The position numbers were made by a program, and so were the translations under genes. Of a stretch of DNA of 64,000 nt, positions 25,226-48,346 are shown piece by piece. The notes under the pieces were generated by a model that searched no databases, was not told where the DNA came from, and saw only the letters and a list, made by a program, of their open reading frames with translations. The DNA comes from Osedax fenrisi (taxonomy: Eukaryota; Annelida; Polychaeta; Sabellida; Siboglinidae), in assembly GCA_964019155.1 (NCBI GenBank), contig OZ025241.1, positions 91,238,723-91,302,722 on the forward strand, written 5' to 3'. The first letter of the stretch is position 1, and each line of letters starts with the position of its first letter.

Positions 25226-27816
25226 TCAACTCTCTGTAAGTCGGACTACGGATAAGTCGGACTTCTCGATAAGTCGGAAACATTTAGTTAGTTTGGTTGA
25301 ATTTGTATCTAGTTACATGTTAAATTAATGGGATAAGTCGGATAAGTTGGATTTGATAAGTCGGACACATATTATAGTAATTTTTATGATTTTTATACTG
25401 GATAAGTCGGACTTTTTATAAATTGTCAGAAATGTTTACTTTAAATAATGAATTTTAGTAAGTAATATAATTGAATACAACATTTTATGTTGCTGATTGT
25501 TGCATAATTCCATATTTCGGTAACCCTTTAACTCGCGCTGCGCATTTCATGTCTTATTTGCATGATATTCTTAATATCGGATAAGTCGGACAACTCGCTA
25601 AGTCGGAAACTTTTCCCGGTCTCTTGCGAGTCCGACTTATCCGGAGTTGACTGTATATATATATATATATATAATATATATTATATATATATAAGTAATT
25701 TATATATATAGTTATTATACATAATAATATAATTAATTAAAGGATATATTATATATAACTAATAATAATGTAATCAATAAAATATACTTCTATAATATAA
25801 TCTATATTATATAATGCATTACTATCACTCTACATATAAAACATATAAAACACATACATTGTTATATAACATATGGTATTTATTCAATATATATATTAAA
25901 CACATTGCATAATTATATAATTAGTATATCGATACACAATACATATGCAGAGTTTGACCAATCAATAGACAGCTGGATAGTTTGTGTTATAAATAGTATT
26001 GTCTATAGAGAATATCCTACAGAGTATTATGTAATAGACCAATTAAGTAATTATGTATTATTATGTTAGTACTAAACGGTGTTAGTATTTTTTATTTCTC
26101 ATTCTACTTTCTAATGTTTAATTATATTTTATATATATATTATTTTTAATGTATTATTATATTTTATATATATATACTATAAATGAATAAATGGTTACAA
26201 ATAATATAATATCTGAGTTATGTTATACTATTACTATATCTTTTATAATTAAATTTCTTATCGGTGTAATAAAATGTGTTATTTAATAATTGTTCTCGTA
26301 GAAATATGATCTAAAGAACATTTAAAATATAATTTATAATATAGTTTAGATTTAAATAACAATTTTTACAAAAAGAAATTTATTTGGAAAACGAATATCG
26401 CGCGAGTCCCGGTTAATAGCTAATTTATAAATTAATAAGAGTATTGGTTACGGTGTGAAATTAGCATCTATGGAATAACGCGCTACCTGTAGGACTAAGA
26501 ACTAATGTCAATTATTCATATTTTAAATCTGATTTATTGTTATTAATTCGTAAAAATTAATTTTATTATTTTCAACTGATTTATATTTTTTTGTGTATTT
26601 TGTTATTTAATATTTTTTTACACAATAGAGAACGTCTAACGTTATTTTTGTGTATAAATAAACATTCATTCATTCATTCATTCATGTAGGACTGAGATTA
26701 GGCTATACCTTTCCTATCAACAACTATACAACTCATTATAGTATATATTGTTTTGTAATATCTACGAATGCATAACGCCCCATCCTCATGGTGATGTTAC
26801 GGTACTATCACCGATGGCATGTCCTTACTATCACCGATGTCATGTCTTTACTATCACTGATGTCATGTCCTTACTATCACCGATGACATGTCCTTACTAT
26901 CACCGATGTCATGTCCTTACTATCACCGAGGACATGACCTTACTATCACCGAGGACATGACCGTACTATCACCGATGGCATGTCCTTACTATCACCGAGG
27001 ATATTTCCTTACTATAACCGAGGACATGTCCTTACTAGCACCAATGGCATGTCCTTACTATCACCGATGTCATGTCCTTAGTATCACCGATGACATGTCC
27101 TTACTATCACCTAGGACATGACCTTACTAACACCGATGACATGTCCTTACTATCACCGATGTCATGTCCTTACTATCACCGAGGACATGTCCTTACTAGC
27201 ACCGATGTCATTTCCTTACTATCACCGATGACATGTCCGTACTATCACCTAGGACATGACCTTACTAACACCGATGACATGTCCTTACTATCACCGAGGA
27301 TATGTCCTTACTATCACCGATGTCATGTCCTTACTATCACCGATGGCATGTCCTTACTATCACCAAGGACATGATATTGTTATGACTACCTGAGATGTAG
27401 GTGAAAGCGAGGCTGCGATAAGACAAAAGGATGCGGTGTTGACTCGTGTCCAAGTTTACCGCATGCACTGACCGGTCTTCTGTGTCCGTCCAGTATAGGG
27501 TCTGAGTGGATTGTGTGGGTGGGGGTAGTGGGGGTGGTGGGGGTGGGGGTAGTAATTGTGGGTGATCTGAGTGTGGATGGGGGTACAGGGTGGTGGGGGT
27601 GTTGTTGGGGTGATGGTAGTAATTGTGAGTGGTGGTATGGTGGTAGTAGTTTGGGGTGGTTGTGGTACGGGGGTAATGATAGGGGTAGCGGTAGTAGTGA
27701 TGACGGTAGTGGTGGTTGTAGTAGTGGTAGTAATGGTAGTGATAGCAGAAACTACTTAACATTTAGTTTATACTTGAAATTATTATCATATAAATATATA
27801 TATATATATATTCATA

Positions 27817-27862
<46 letters not shown>

Positions 27863-29792
27863 GCATTATAATCAATGTGTAAGATCTAAGATATGATAAT
27901 ACACTACATACCTGGATAATCAGACTAAATACAAGAATACGACAGGGGATGTCTGCATTACGTATTGATATTGAATGTATTGATTAACGCCTTATTATTG
28001 CGTAATCACAGATTTGTGTGCGCGACGACGTTGTATAGAGAAGTAGGTATTCATAATATGTTATTAATGTATATATTAAGTATATATTAAGTATATATTA
28101 ATGTATATATTTAATATATTTATGTATATATGGCTATATTTAAACAAATTGTCATTTAAATATTATTGAAAATAGTACTTCTTTATTGATTACGTCTCTA
28201 TAGACATTTAAAGTAGAATATTCACAGGTGGTCAGAATATAGTTTGCAGCGTAAGTATTCGCTTGTCAAGAAATGCACCGCGAAATATTAAAGTATAAGT
28301 TTATTTATCTTATACTAATAACTGTATTTCTATTATAAAAAATGATACTAACATTAATGATAGAATTTGAAAAATGTACAGAGTTTAATAATGGAGAGTT
28401 GAATACGAATTCATTATGATTTAAAATAATATAATTAAATTAAAAATAATACCGGTAAATCACAAGTAATGCGTAATTAAATACGCGAATACTAAAGACT
28501 AGATTAACAACGCTATTAACATGATACTAGCAGGGGAGTAGTAACAGTGAATATCATAATGGGGGGAGAGGGATATGTCATCGTGATATACCCCCAATCT
28601 GTCTGTAAGTAAGGAGTGATTAATGCTCCCTCCCCTGACATAAAATTAGGTGTACTAATACTTCGTCATGTCTACTGCAAAAGTGGTGACCTCTACATCG
28701 ACCTTGAGGTCTGGTCAACGCTCTTCACGCCTGACTGTCTAACCTACTTATCAGTCCAGATCTGTACTACCCGTATGACTAACTCATGGTTGATACTACA
28801 CGGCGATGATTAACTAGCACTAGAACTAGTCGCGGTCCAGTGAACACTGTTCGCGCATGAGTAACCTCGGTGAGGAGGTCTGCGGCGATGCGATGGGGAC
28901 GAGGACTGAAAGCTAGCGCCGTCAGATTGCTTAGGTATGATTCATCATCGGTAGAGTATGAGTCATCATCGGAGCCTGAGATTCCCACTTCTTCGTGGTC
29001 TCGGATGTAGAATATGTAGGCCACAGTGCAGCCTAGTGTGAACGCGATCTATCGTTAGGTGATTACTGATAGGAGATAGACTGGTGAATCACTGGGGTTC
29101 ATTATAATGTATTCGTGGTGTGGTATTCACACTATGAATATATTTTAATGACTAATTATAATTAATAATTTATTGATTTTTTAATTACATTAGCTAATAT
29201 ATAGTATATGTATACAATTGAAATATTAACTAACGATAACACTATTGATATAAAAAAATATAAAATAATATAATTAATAGGATTTTATAAGTTAATTAAC
29301 TTTAATAATAGGTAATTAATATAAAAGTTATCTACATTAGCAGTAAAAAACTATATATATTACATTTTAATGACTAATTCAAAATTAATGATATTAATTA
29401 ATTAATAATAACAATATATTTAATATGGCGACTAACTATTAGTAATTAATAACAATAGATCATAATTATTTACAATTGATGACATTATAAAACTTATAAT
29501 TTGAACCACATCCGAAAATAATTAATTTTAATAATTAAATAAATTAACTACATAAATAACATAACTGAAGAGCTAACTTTGACATATGAGAACAATGAAC
29601 TTCAATAGGGATGACATCATGGCGTGTGTAATGCAATACTACTACTACTACTGATGTGTACGAGACTACTACTACTACTACTACTGACAGTCAGGCTGAT
29701 AGGTGAGTCATTGATTATTCACGATACAGCGAACACAGGAATATCAATATTTAATGTAAAGATTGATGACTCACCACCGCCGGGTGAGTCAT
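13733..29792 (-). CDS. LRP-like type I membrane protein: YWTD propellers, EGF module, mucin stalk
   Basis: Exons in order of transcription: 29792-29775, 29048-28815, 27501-27390, 24711-24543, 23937-23700, 23469-23289, 22473-22360, 21260-21080, 20475-20370, 19505-19372, 18226-18039, 15399-13733. Phases join throughout and total 3342 nt (1113 residues plus TGA). Layout: signal peptide (about 1-25), YWTD beta-propeller (to about 317), EGF-like (318-355), second propeller-like region (356-560), Thr-rich stalk (645-1025), membrane helix (about 1029-1053), 60-residue cytoplasmic tail. This resembles a shortened LRP5/6-type ectodomain on a mucin stem, but no LDLa repeats, NPxY or PPPSP motifs are seen, so no orthologue is named. 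The role is inferred to be ligand binding or adhesion at the cell surface. The 6-codon first exon and an alternative last-exon start (15429) are the weakest points. Confidence 0.8.
16573..17844. mobile_element. TA-flanked element with TIR CCCGATCGTGGACC
   Basis: The left end CCCGATCGTGGACC after TA (16571-16572) and the right end GGTCCACGATCGGG before TA (17845-17846) are perfect inverses. The right end carries two further tandem copies of GGTCCACGATCGAGTA. A degenerate internal copy is at about 16756 (TATCCGATCATGGAC). The element is 1272 bp, very AT-rich, with no recognisable transposase. It lies in the receptor's last intron. Confidence 0.7.
17870..18015 (+). repeat. Dispersed repeat shared with an SBNO intron
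   Basis: Shares AAATCGTGTAGTTTGATTTTG, ACAGCGCCACCTA and, at its end, TGTTATATCTGTTTGCTATTAC with the two ends of 60005-60420. This copy appears internally deleted. Confidence 0.5.
18039..21260 (-). CDS. Receptor exons: second propeller-like region
   Basis: Exons 21260-21080, 20475-20370, 19505-19372 and 18226-18039. Blade-like strings are YHYILIADITEV, SIYWLELDGNTRHLV, ALYMTEFETGRL, DILISGLDNPTHVV and GYVYCSDSQLVIRY. They follow the LRP pattern of D-G-x-x-R and ILISGL-xx-P. Each exon carries about one blade. The sixth blade and the usual second EGF are not evident: after ACTLSRYDEDC the protein turns into an unrelated low-complexity stem. Confidence 0.8.
20263..20369 (-). repeat. TGTAATGTGGC array at a receptor donor
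   Basis: On -, after donor GTAATC at 20369, about eight 11-bp units TGTAATGTGGC/AGTAATGTGGC follow. Confidence 0.85.
21420..21465 (+). repeat. ATTC-tailed retroelement end
   Basis: GGTAAATAAATTCATTCATTCATTC closely resembles 26650-26684 (ATAAATAAACATTCATTC plus ATTC repeats), suggesting two LINE 3' ends with ATTC tails. Confidence 0.45.
22360..22473 (-). CDS. Receptor exon: EGF-like module
   Basis: A single exon encoding NCLSCPHRCMMEY, then VCQCQTEGHPALL and ending GGGCQ. The Cys spacing C-x2-C-x3-C-x9-C-x-C-x12-C matches the EGF modules that separate propellers in LRP proteins. Flanking phases (1 in, 1 out) are continuous with both neighbours. The donor is GTTAAC. Confidence 0.85.
22735..22860 (-). 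repeat. Dispersed hairpin repeat with ATT tail, copy 1
   Basis: + strand: an AAT run, then CAGACTGGTTCATCGTAATA, GGATAGATATGTAAGTTCA, CTGAACTTATC and ATCTACCTGTCAGCA. The relative at 37160-37265 is about 85 percent alike by eye. The arms AAGTTCA/TGAACTT and GATAGATAT/ATTATCTACC fold into a stem. Confidence 0.6.
23289..29048 (-). CDS. Receptor exons: first YWTD beta-propeller
   Basis: Exons 29048-28815, 27501-27390, 24711-24543, 23937-23700 and 23469-23289. Diagnostic LDLR class B motifs: LYWTDTEDRSVHAVNLD followed by RILL, then GIDPYHRWLYVL, then YERGDIIFTEKRNRRL. These correspond to the blades of an LRP propeller, though only one blade keeps a perfect YWTD. An acidic Ser/Asp insert (GSDDDSYSTDDES) follows the signal peptide. 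The domain ends YVIRVTHSGRGRGQD just before the EGF module, as in LRP5/6. Confidence 0.85.
24751..24986. mobile_element. Palindromic MITE plus extra right arm
   Basis: 24751-24902 is a foldback: the left end AAAGGGGTTTCATACCAACT is mirrored by AGTTGGTGTGAAACCCCTTT at the right, with arms of about 50 bp (ACGCAATTATTAACT shared). A third copy of the right arm lies at 24946-24986 (GAGTTGGTGTGAAACCCAG). It sits 40 bp upstream of a receptor acceptor site (24712), inside the intron. Confidence 0.75.
25223..25653. mobile_element. Pogo/Tigger-like MITE in a TA microsatellite
   Basis: 431 bp with ends CAGTCAACTC...GAGTTGACTG, flanked by TA on both sides and inserted into a long TA repeat (25143-25222, resuming at 25654). 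The next bases of both ends share TAAGTCGGACT. The interior carries several scattered copies of GGATAAGTCGGA. The TIR start CAGT and TA target fit pogo/Tc1-mariner non-autonomous elements. No transposase. Confidence 0.8.
26600..26686 (+). repeat. ATTC-tailed retroelement end, second copy
   Basis: TGTGTATAAATAAACATTCATTCATTC ending in five ATTC units after an AT-rich body; shares its tail with 21420-21465. Confidence 0.45.
26805..27373 (-). repeat. 23-bp minisatellite downstream of a receptor exon
   Basis: About 24 units; on + CCTTACTATCACCGATGTCATGT with GAGGAC/GATGAC variants. On the coding strand it begins about 17 bp after the donor at 27389. Confidence 0.95.
27503..27755 (-). repeat. C-rich simple repeat before a receptor acceptor
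   Basis: + strand GTGGGGGTAGTGG-type repeat; on the coding strand it is CCACTACCCCCAC, a pyrimidine-rich tract ending at the 3' splice site of exon 27501-27390. Confidence 0.9.
29775..29792 (-). CDS. Initiator exon of the LRP-like receptor (six codons)
   Basis: ATG ACT CAC CCG GCG GTG followed by a consensus donor GTGAGT. Spliced in phase 0 to 29048, it gives MTHPAVIAFTLGCTVAYIFY, a convincing signal peptide (hydrophobic core VIAFTLGCTVAYIF). The tiny exon lies inside a palindrome: ATGACTCACC at 29783-29792 (read on -) mirrors GGTGAGTCAT at 29766-29775. The start codon and the splice donor therefore sit in the two arms. Inferred; no transcript evidence. Confidence 0.55.
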
Positions 29793-30668
29793 ATCGAGGA
29801 AAGGGGAGTGGCCTATGATGGAGGTAGATCATCGGGCTAGCGAATTAATGTATTTCATAATTATGCATAATACCATCTTATGAATATGTCCGCGGGTAAT
29901 GGGTACCATGGAAGACATGTATATTAATTATTACATTCAGATACTGAATATAGAATTATTAATATATTCAATTAATAAATTATAAACATATATATATATA
30001 TATATAAATTAAAATTGCTAATCATTGTAAGTTTATTGTATTTATATTTTATTTTTAAATGAGATTTATAATGAGAATATTGATTATTATAATTAATCGA
30101 ATTTCTAGATATTCAAATATTAATCATAAATAGATGGCATATATATATTTAAACAAATAATATATATATATATATATATAACATATGAATTGAGAATTGC
30201 AATAACGCAATATTATATTATTTATAATATTTATATATATAAAATTACAAAATAAATTAATAACAATTTTAAATTAATAAAATTATTATATAATATTATA
30301 AATATTTATTTTAATTAATTAATTATTAAATATAATAAAATATTATTTTCTAAATTGATTAGTTTTAATTAATATATGAAAGACAATGAAATTGAGAATA
30401 TGTTTTAGTATTAATATTGTATATTAAATTATATAAAATTATTCCACAACGGTAATATAAACCATTATAATTATAATATTCTAGAATATTCTAATTATAT
30501 ATTTATATATATATATATATATATAAATAATTATAATATATATATAAATAAATATTAATATTATGTAATTATTAATTATGTTTATAAAAATAAATAAGAT
30601 ACCATTTAAACAATATTTTTATTTTTAAATGACTTAGATGCATCTTTCTTAACTACGGAATTCCTCTG

Positions 30669-30678
30669 TTTATTTATT
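30669..30678 (-). terminator. Candidate TSEN2 polyadenylation signal
   Basis: On - reads AATAAATAAA about 140 bp past the read-through stop at 30816. Placement is good, but the region is very AT-rich. Confidence 0.3.
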
Positions 30679-30815
30679 TCACATCTTTTTGCTAAAACTT
30701 CCTTTAAAAAGTATATTAATAAAAATAAATAAATTAAATAATTGAATAATTAAAAATTAAAACTATTATTATATGATTATTTTAACATAATTAATAAATA
30801 TAAGTATTTAATGTA

Positions 30816-42216
<11,401 letters not shown>

Positions 42217-42791
42217 CTGCGTGTGTGTGTTTGTGTCGGTCACTGTACAGGTGTATATGTGTTGCTATACTAATTCACGTAGCGTATATAAAATAATTTA
42301 TTTTTAATTTATTATTACAAAATGTAATGTAAGTTATTAATAACAATAATTAATAACAAAGATATGAACTTTTACTAATTACAAGTTCAAATCATTGTTA
42401 TTAATTTTCCCCGTATTTAAGATATTTTATATTAATTCGATGATTAATAATTATCTATTTCATAAATATGAATTTATTTCAGGGTTGAAATAAAATCAGA
42501 TTCAAATAATTTATGACATCTATATAGATTGTATTAAAATTAGAGATTGTATTACTGTTATAGACTATATGCCATAAAATTAACTTAACATATGCTTTAT
42601 CACTATAAGGATAGCATTCGATGTATGCAGTTCAGGTTATAGGTTTACATATGGCTATATAGTTAAACACCATTGTTTCATAATTCACATGATTGCATCT
42701 ATATACTATAATTCATTGTTTCTATATATATGCAACATGTTACCATTTACTGAGGTCATATGAATAGAGCATTAAGTATTAATATTCAAAC

Positions 42792-42824
42792 CATCGATAT
42801 AAAGAAACTTTCTTTATATCGATG
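42792..42824. repeat. 33-bp perfect palindrome with 8-bp flanking direct repeats
   Basis: Arms CATCGATATAAAGAAA and TTTCTTTATATCGATG around a single C. ATTCAAAC abuts both sides (42784-42791 and 42825-42832). Confidence 0.9.
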
Positions 42825-43865
42825 ATTCAAACATGATAATAATACATTCTACATATGTATATTATTAATGTATGTGAATTATTTCTACACTTCAATTAAG
42901 GTTATATGGTTATTCTACTTACAAATTATCATAGAAATTAGTTTTTCTTATTATTTTTTTTATGAATTTAGATTTAGTTATATTGTATAAAATTATCAAA
43001 ATATGTTTTATAAATATTCTAAAAAATATATTATTAATTATAAGAAATAATATATTAATTTTTTTTAAATTTCTCAAATTAATTATTTTCTCACAATTAC
43101 TAGTAATAAACTTGTAATATAAATACTAATTTATGAGGTATACTGTTACTTTTTTTAGATATAGAAAGAAGATACATAACTCTTTAATTTTAAAGTTTTT
43201 TTCTAATATATATTATAAACAAATATGTATGCATTATGCATATGTATTTTGATAATTTTGTAGAAGAAATTAAATATAATAATAAAATACACATTTCATA
43301 TATTATATTTTATAAAATGATCTCCCTTTTTTTTATAGGTATATATGTCTAGTTTATGTAGGACACTTTTTTTTGTCCATATTCCATATATTGTAGGACT
43401 GTATATATATATATATATATATATATAGATTAATGTATAGACAATTGTCTATTAAAATATAAATATGCGAAATAGGCATCATTGTGATACCCCTTTAATT
43501 AGCTAATCATTTATATAGATGTTAGAATTCATATTATATATGTATGATTTTTATTTCATTCCAGTCCAATTATTGAAATTGATATTCAAATAACTATTAT
43601 ATCTGCTTCTATCTAAGTTTTTATTTTCATATCAATGCCATTTTGTAGTTATTTATAATTTATATAGTAATTTACTAAATAATGAATAAGTTTATATTAT
43701 GTCGAAAATAATAAATTTGAATACATATTTGATTTCTAGATATTCTATTCATCTATGAATAGATACAATACACATATACAGATAAATACATTTTGTTAAG
43801 ATGATATCAACTTATAAATAAAATAAACTAAATTAACTAGATGTGCTAATTTGTCTAGATGTATA

Positions 43866-43922
<57 letters not shown>

Positions 43923-44119
43923 GTCTTATCATGCATGTTAACTCATTGAATATAATACATACATCAATATTCTATTGCGATAAATTTTAATAATATAATA
44001 CCAATGAATCATACATTTTCAATAATATGTATATTTCATAATGAATAATATATTTAATTCCTATTTTATACAAAACAATTCATACTATTTTCATTTAATT
44101 TGTATTTAAAAACAAACAA

Positions 44120-44165
<46 letters not shown>

Positions 44166-46824
44166 TATATATTAATACACCAAGAAAACCTTTAAAGGTA
44201 ACACTATTTGCATGGTAATACATTTGTTTAGTCAAATCTAAGTGAATTATAAAACAACATGTTGGTTTAAATTACCTGCTTCATTAATAATTCTGCTGAA
44301 ACTTCTTTATTGTAATCAAATCCATACTTAAATTAATGTCGAATCCACTTTCGAACTGATATTTTTATTTTTGTAAATCATACAATACTGATACTTCAAA
44401 AAATGGATTCTATCACATCACTATTGATTATAATCAATAATTATTGAATATATATCAGAAGTTGTAATCTGGTAATAGATCCAGTGTATACTTCAAGTAT
44501 ACCCAACTACCCTAAATACCATGGTTCCTTTATAATTGGATCATACAGCCCGTGTAGATTCTATTATAATGAGAAGATATCTATAGATAGTTACTATAGT
44601 AACTTTACTAGGAATGCGATTAGAATATATTCTGTGAATATGCACGCGCGTGTGTCTGACTTTCTAAAGGCTGTATTTACACTGTAATAAACGCGTCGCA
44701 TATTCTTACGTGCGACGATATTATAGCGGCCACAGATTCGAATCCACGACCACCTTATCATTGTGTGTGTCGTAGAAATATGACGAAATCTACGACCACC
44801 TTTTCATTGTGTGTGCGTCATATGACGATGTGTACTCGGAGATATTGACAGTGTAAATAGTGTCTTAATCTTTATTAGTTCAGTAGTAGGTGATTAGTGT
44901 TTCGAGGTTTGTTACTATAGAGGGCGTACCGAGTATTTCATGTACTTAGCGATGCAGTTACATAAGTATATTAGCGAGTAGAACATATCATTGTTTAACA
45001 TTGATATATTATTATTATTCACCGTATTACGAGACGCGATAATTAAGAAGTTAGATATTGTACATGAAAGAAATACTAGTTTAAATATGTAGTATGACAA
45101 CATATTATTCTTATATTTCTACTTCAATATTGATACATATATACATAGATACACATAGATACACATATATATATATATATGTACAGTATTTAGTTAATTA
45201 GTATTATGTTGCGTTCCACAACGATTATTCCTAATTATTTTATAATTTGTGAATGTTCTACGCTTAGTTGAAATTTAGTAAACTTACTTTATTTCCATAA
45301 ACTAGAATAATTCATCTTTATATCATTACAGGTTATATTCGAGTGAACAGGTAAACGAGATAAACCCCCGATATACAATTACGAGTAATAAATAAAGATA
45401 AATTACAAATAAATTTATATTTTAAATATTTCATAATTTATGAATAGTATTTATTTATTATGATATAACTTCTTAAGGGTAAGTACACCTTCTTGTGTTA
45501 CATGTATAATTTTGACAGTACACATTTATAGACATGTATTTTATGGTATTTATATTTGTTAAATAATGTAATAAACATGATATCAATTTTAATTATTATA
45601 TTATATTATAAAGTATAAGGAATTTAGTATATATGTATATTATCTAGTATATATATATATATGTTAACATTTCAAAAATATGTAATAATAAAATAATAGT
45701 GGGCATTAGATAGAACAGTAATAGTAAACAGTCATTACAATAAAAATACTGAGAAAATAGATTTAAAATTTAGTTAAATATGTTTATAGAAATTAATAAT
45801 ATATACTACGATAACTTTATTAGGCTAAACATATATAGGTACGTTTATTATACAAATATATATATATAAAATAGTTATATCACATGATACATATATTATA
45901 TATGATATATATAAATATAACTTTATTATACAAAATATAAAATGTGTATAATAATAAGAACAATACAATATTATTTCTTATTATTTAAATAGAAAATTAA
46001 GATAAAGTGTTAGACAAGTACATAAAATAGTAGACAAGTGATTCTATAAATCATTTTGTAAATAAAATAAATTTATTTTTTTAAATGAAAATTCTGAAGC
46101 TAAAATTAAATTGTATCCATATCTATATCTTGGAGGTATCGACCAAATAAAGCCTAGGCTTTCACTAATCCTCCATAGATGTATGATATACATAGTATGT
46201 CGTATGTCTATAAACTGATTTCATTCATTCATATCAAGGAAACGCATATTTTGTTAAATTTTTATTTTCTGATTTTCTGATTTTATCTAGCATTATGTTC
46301 CAGGAGTACAAATTTGAATCTGGTACAAAAATGAATGCAAAAATTGTAATACATTGATTTTAATATGATTATATTTAATTCATAATATAATTTAATACAC
46401 ATTATATTAATTGGAATGTCGGCGAAAATAATATAAAACACAGCGTTAAATTTGAACCTAATTAATTAAAATTAATTCGTATTTTTAAAAAAAAAATATT
46501 TATATAGAAATACAATTTAAAATATGAATACATTTTTATATGACAGATAAATTAATGTCATTGATATATTGATTCAAAGATTTATATCATTGAATTATAA
46601 TTAAATATACCACTGAAAAGTATATAGCTCGAGGTACAAAAAGTAACCATTGCAGAGATAGTGATCTGACATCCTGTCATTGCTTATATTAAAAATAATA
46701 CTTTATAATTATTATTATCATATACAATACATTTCTCACATACACAATGGTGACCATATGTCACTTTTACTTATAAAAAACTAATCAAACATCTGGTAAA
46801 TATTTAATTAGTTATATAAGCATA

Positions 46825-46854
<30 letters not shown>

Positions 46855-46860
<6 letters not shown>

Positions 46861-46945
46861 ATTATTATTATCAGATTTAGGCAATGCCAGGGTAATTATA
46901 GAAGTAGTGTTGCTTATCGAGACGATTACCCCTTATATATAAGGG
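46855..46945 (-). repeat. Dispersed repeat with AAT tail, copy 2
   Basis: On - it reads GGGGTAATCGTCTCGATAAG, TTCTATAATTACCCTGG and AAATCTGATAATAATAATAA, matching 130-215 including the hairpin arms and tail. Confidence 0.6.
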
Positions 46946-47378
46946 ATAATTGATATATATAAGTATATATTATCTAAATTGATGAAATAGTTTAAAAATA
47001 TTCAATATTACAAAAATAAGGTATTTATTAAATTTCACAAATATCATATGCAAAAATGGATAATATAATATTATTTATAAATTAAATAAGGTAAATATAT
47101 AGTAATTAATATACTACAAATAATATTTACATATATATACACATACACACACACACACACAAACATACACAAACACACACACCTATATATCATTGATGTT
47201 AATGGTTATATACTCGAAAAATGGGATGATAAGGTTATCTATGAAAGAAATGATTTCATCAAAAGTAATAAACACAAACTTTGTGACATACTTGAACATT
47301 ACTAATCAGTGTACATTAAACTAATATTATTAATAAATAGATTAGCTATTCTTTTATATGCTAAAACTAGATTAATAA

Positions 47379-47843
47379 TAGTGATGTAAATGATACTGAA
47401 ATCTAAGCCTAATCGATGCAGCCTCAGTATCAGTAATACAAGTATTTATGTTGTATTAGTCTTGGTTACCAAACATAACGTTGTAATCTCAGTTTAAAAA
47501 TCACCTTTACATCAAAAGTATCGGTTAGGCATCAGTCTAAATGTTCACCATTTGTTCACTGATATCTTCACTGTTATAACATAATGTTTAAAGGATATCA
47601 CCGATATCTTGTAAGATAGTAAATAAATGTTATTTGCGCAGATTACAGAAAACATTATAAAATGTATAGATAAATATAAAAAAATTATGTTTATATATAA
47701 TGTATATATGAACTTAACAAATCATCATTTCAGAGCGGTTACGTTTTTGTATTTACTTAGCTCTGGCTAGTCTTCTGCTAAAAATTAAAGACTCAGTTCG
47801 GCTTAATTCAGCAACACAAAGCTCTGCATCATTTACATAACTG
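47379..47843. mobile_element. hAT-like non-autonomous element, copy 1
   Basis: The left end TAGTGATGTAAATGATACTG and right end GCATCATTTACATAACTG are inverted. Flanks ATTAATAA (47371-47378) and ATTAATAC (47844-47851) agree at 7 of 8 bases, as expected for an 8-bp hAT target duplication. About 465 bp in the TSEN2-SBNO spacer. Confidence 0.65.
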
Positions 47844-47883
47844 ATTAATACATATATTATATGTCTACACTCTAGGTATGTAG

Positions 47884-48346
47884 TAGTGATGTAAATGATG
47901 CTCACATCTAAAGCATCGATGCATCTCAGTGTCAACTCAACTCGGGTTCATTTTGTTAGAGTCTCGGCTTTGCTCGGGCTCGTTTTATTCCGAAAATTAA
48001 ATTCTCGGCTTGATATCAATAACCAAAAGTCTCGGCTCGGCATCAAAAAGCTCGTTATTATTTACAACGCTAGATGAAATTTACATTATTATTCACTGAA
48101 TCGTGAAGTTGGCGCAGATAATTTTTAATTTAAATTGATGTAATTGTGAAATATATAAAAATTAGTATTAAAATATAACTTCAAAAAATCTTGATTTCGG
48201 TTCGTTTATATTTTTTAAGAGTCTCAATTTGGTTCGGGCTCGTTTGGATAGAGTCTCGGTTCGGCTCGGGCTTATTTTTTTCCGAAAATGACAGTCTCGG
48301 CTCGGCATCTAAACAAAATCCTCGTTCTGCATCATTGACATCACTA
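47884..48346. mobile_element. hAT-like non-autonomous element, copy 2
   Basis: Same family as the neighbour 40 bp away: TAGTGATGTAAATGATGC at the left, GCATCATTGACATCACTA at the right. The interior has repeated GTCTCGGCTCGGG-type strings in both orientations. Flanking 8-mers GTATGTAG and GTACGTAT match at 6 of 8 positions. Confidence 0.65.

Noticed and set aside
26805..27373. Regularly repeated 23-bp array resembling a CRISPR
   Set aside because: Units are head-to-tail with no unique spacers, and the window is animal genomic DNA; it is a minisatellite.
27513..27896. Gly/Trp-rich plus-strand frame
   Set aside because: Composition artefact of a GGT/AGT-rich simple repeat opposite the receptor's acceptor tract.
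44735..44760. B-box-like GATTCGAATCC as a tRNA gene
   Set aside because: Flanks do not pair into a T-arm, and no A box or acceptor stem is present.
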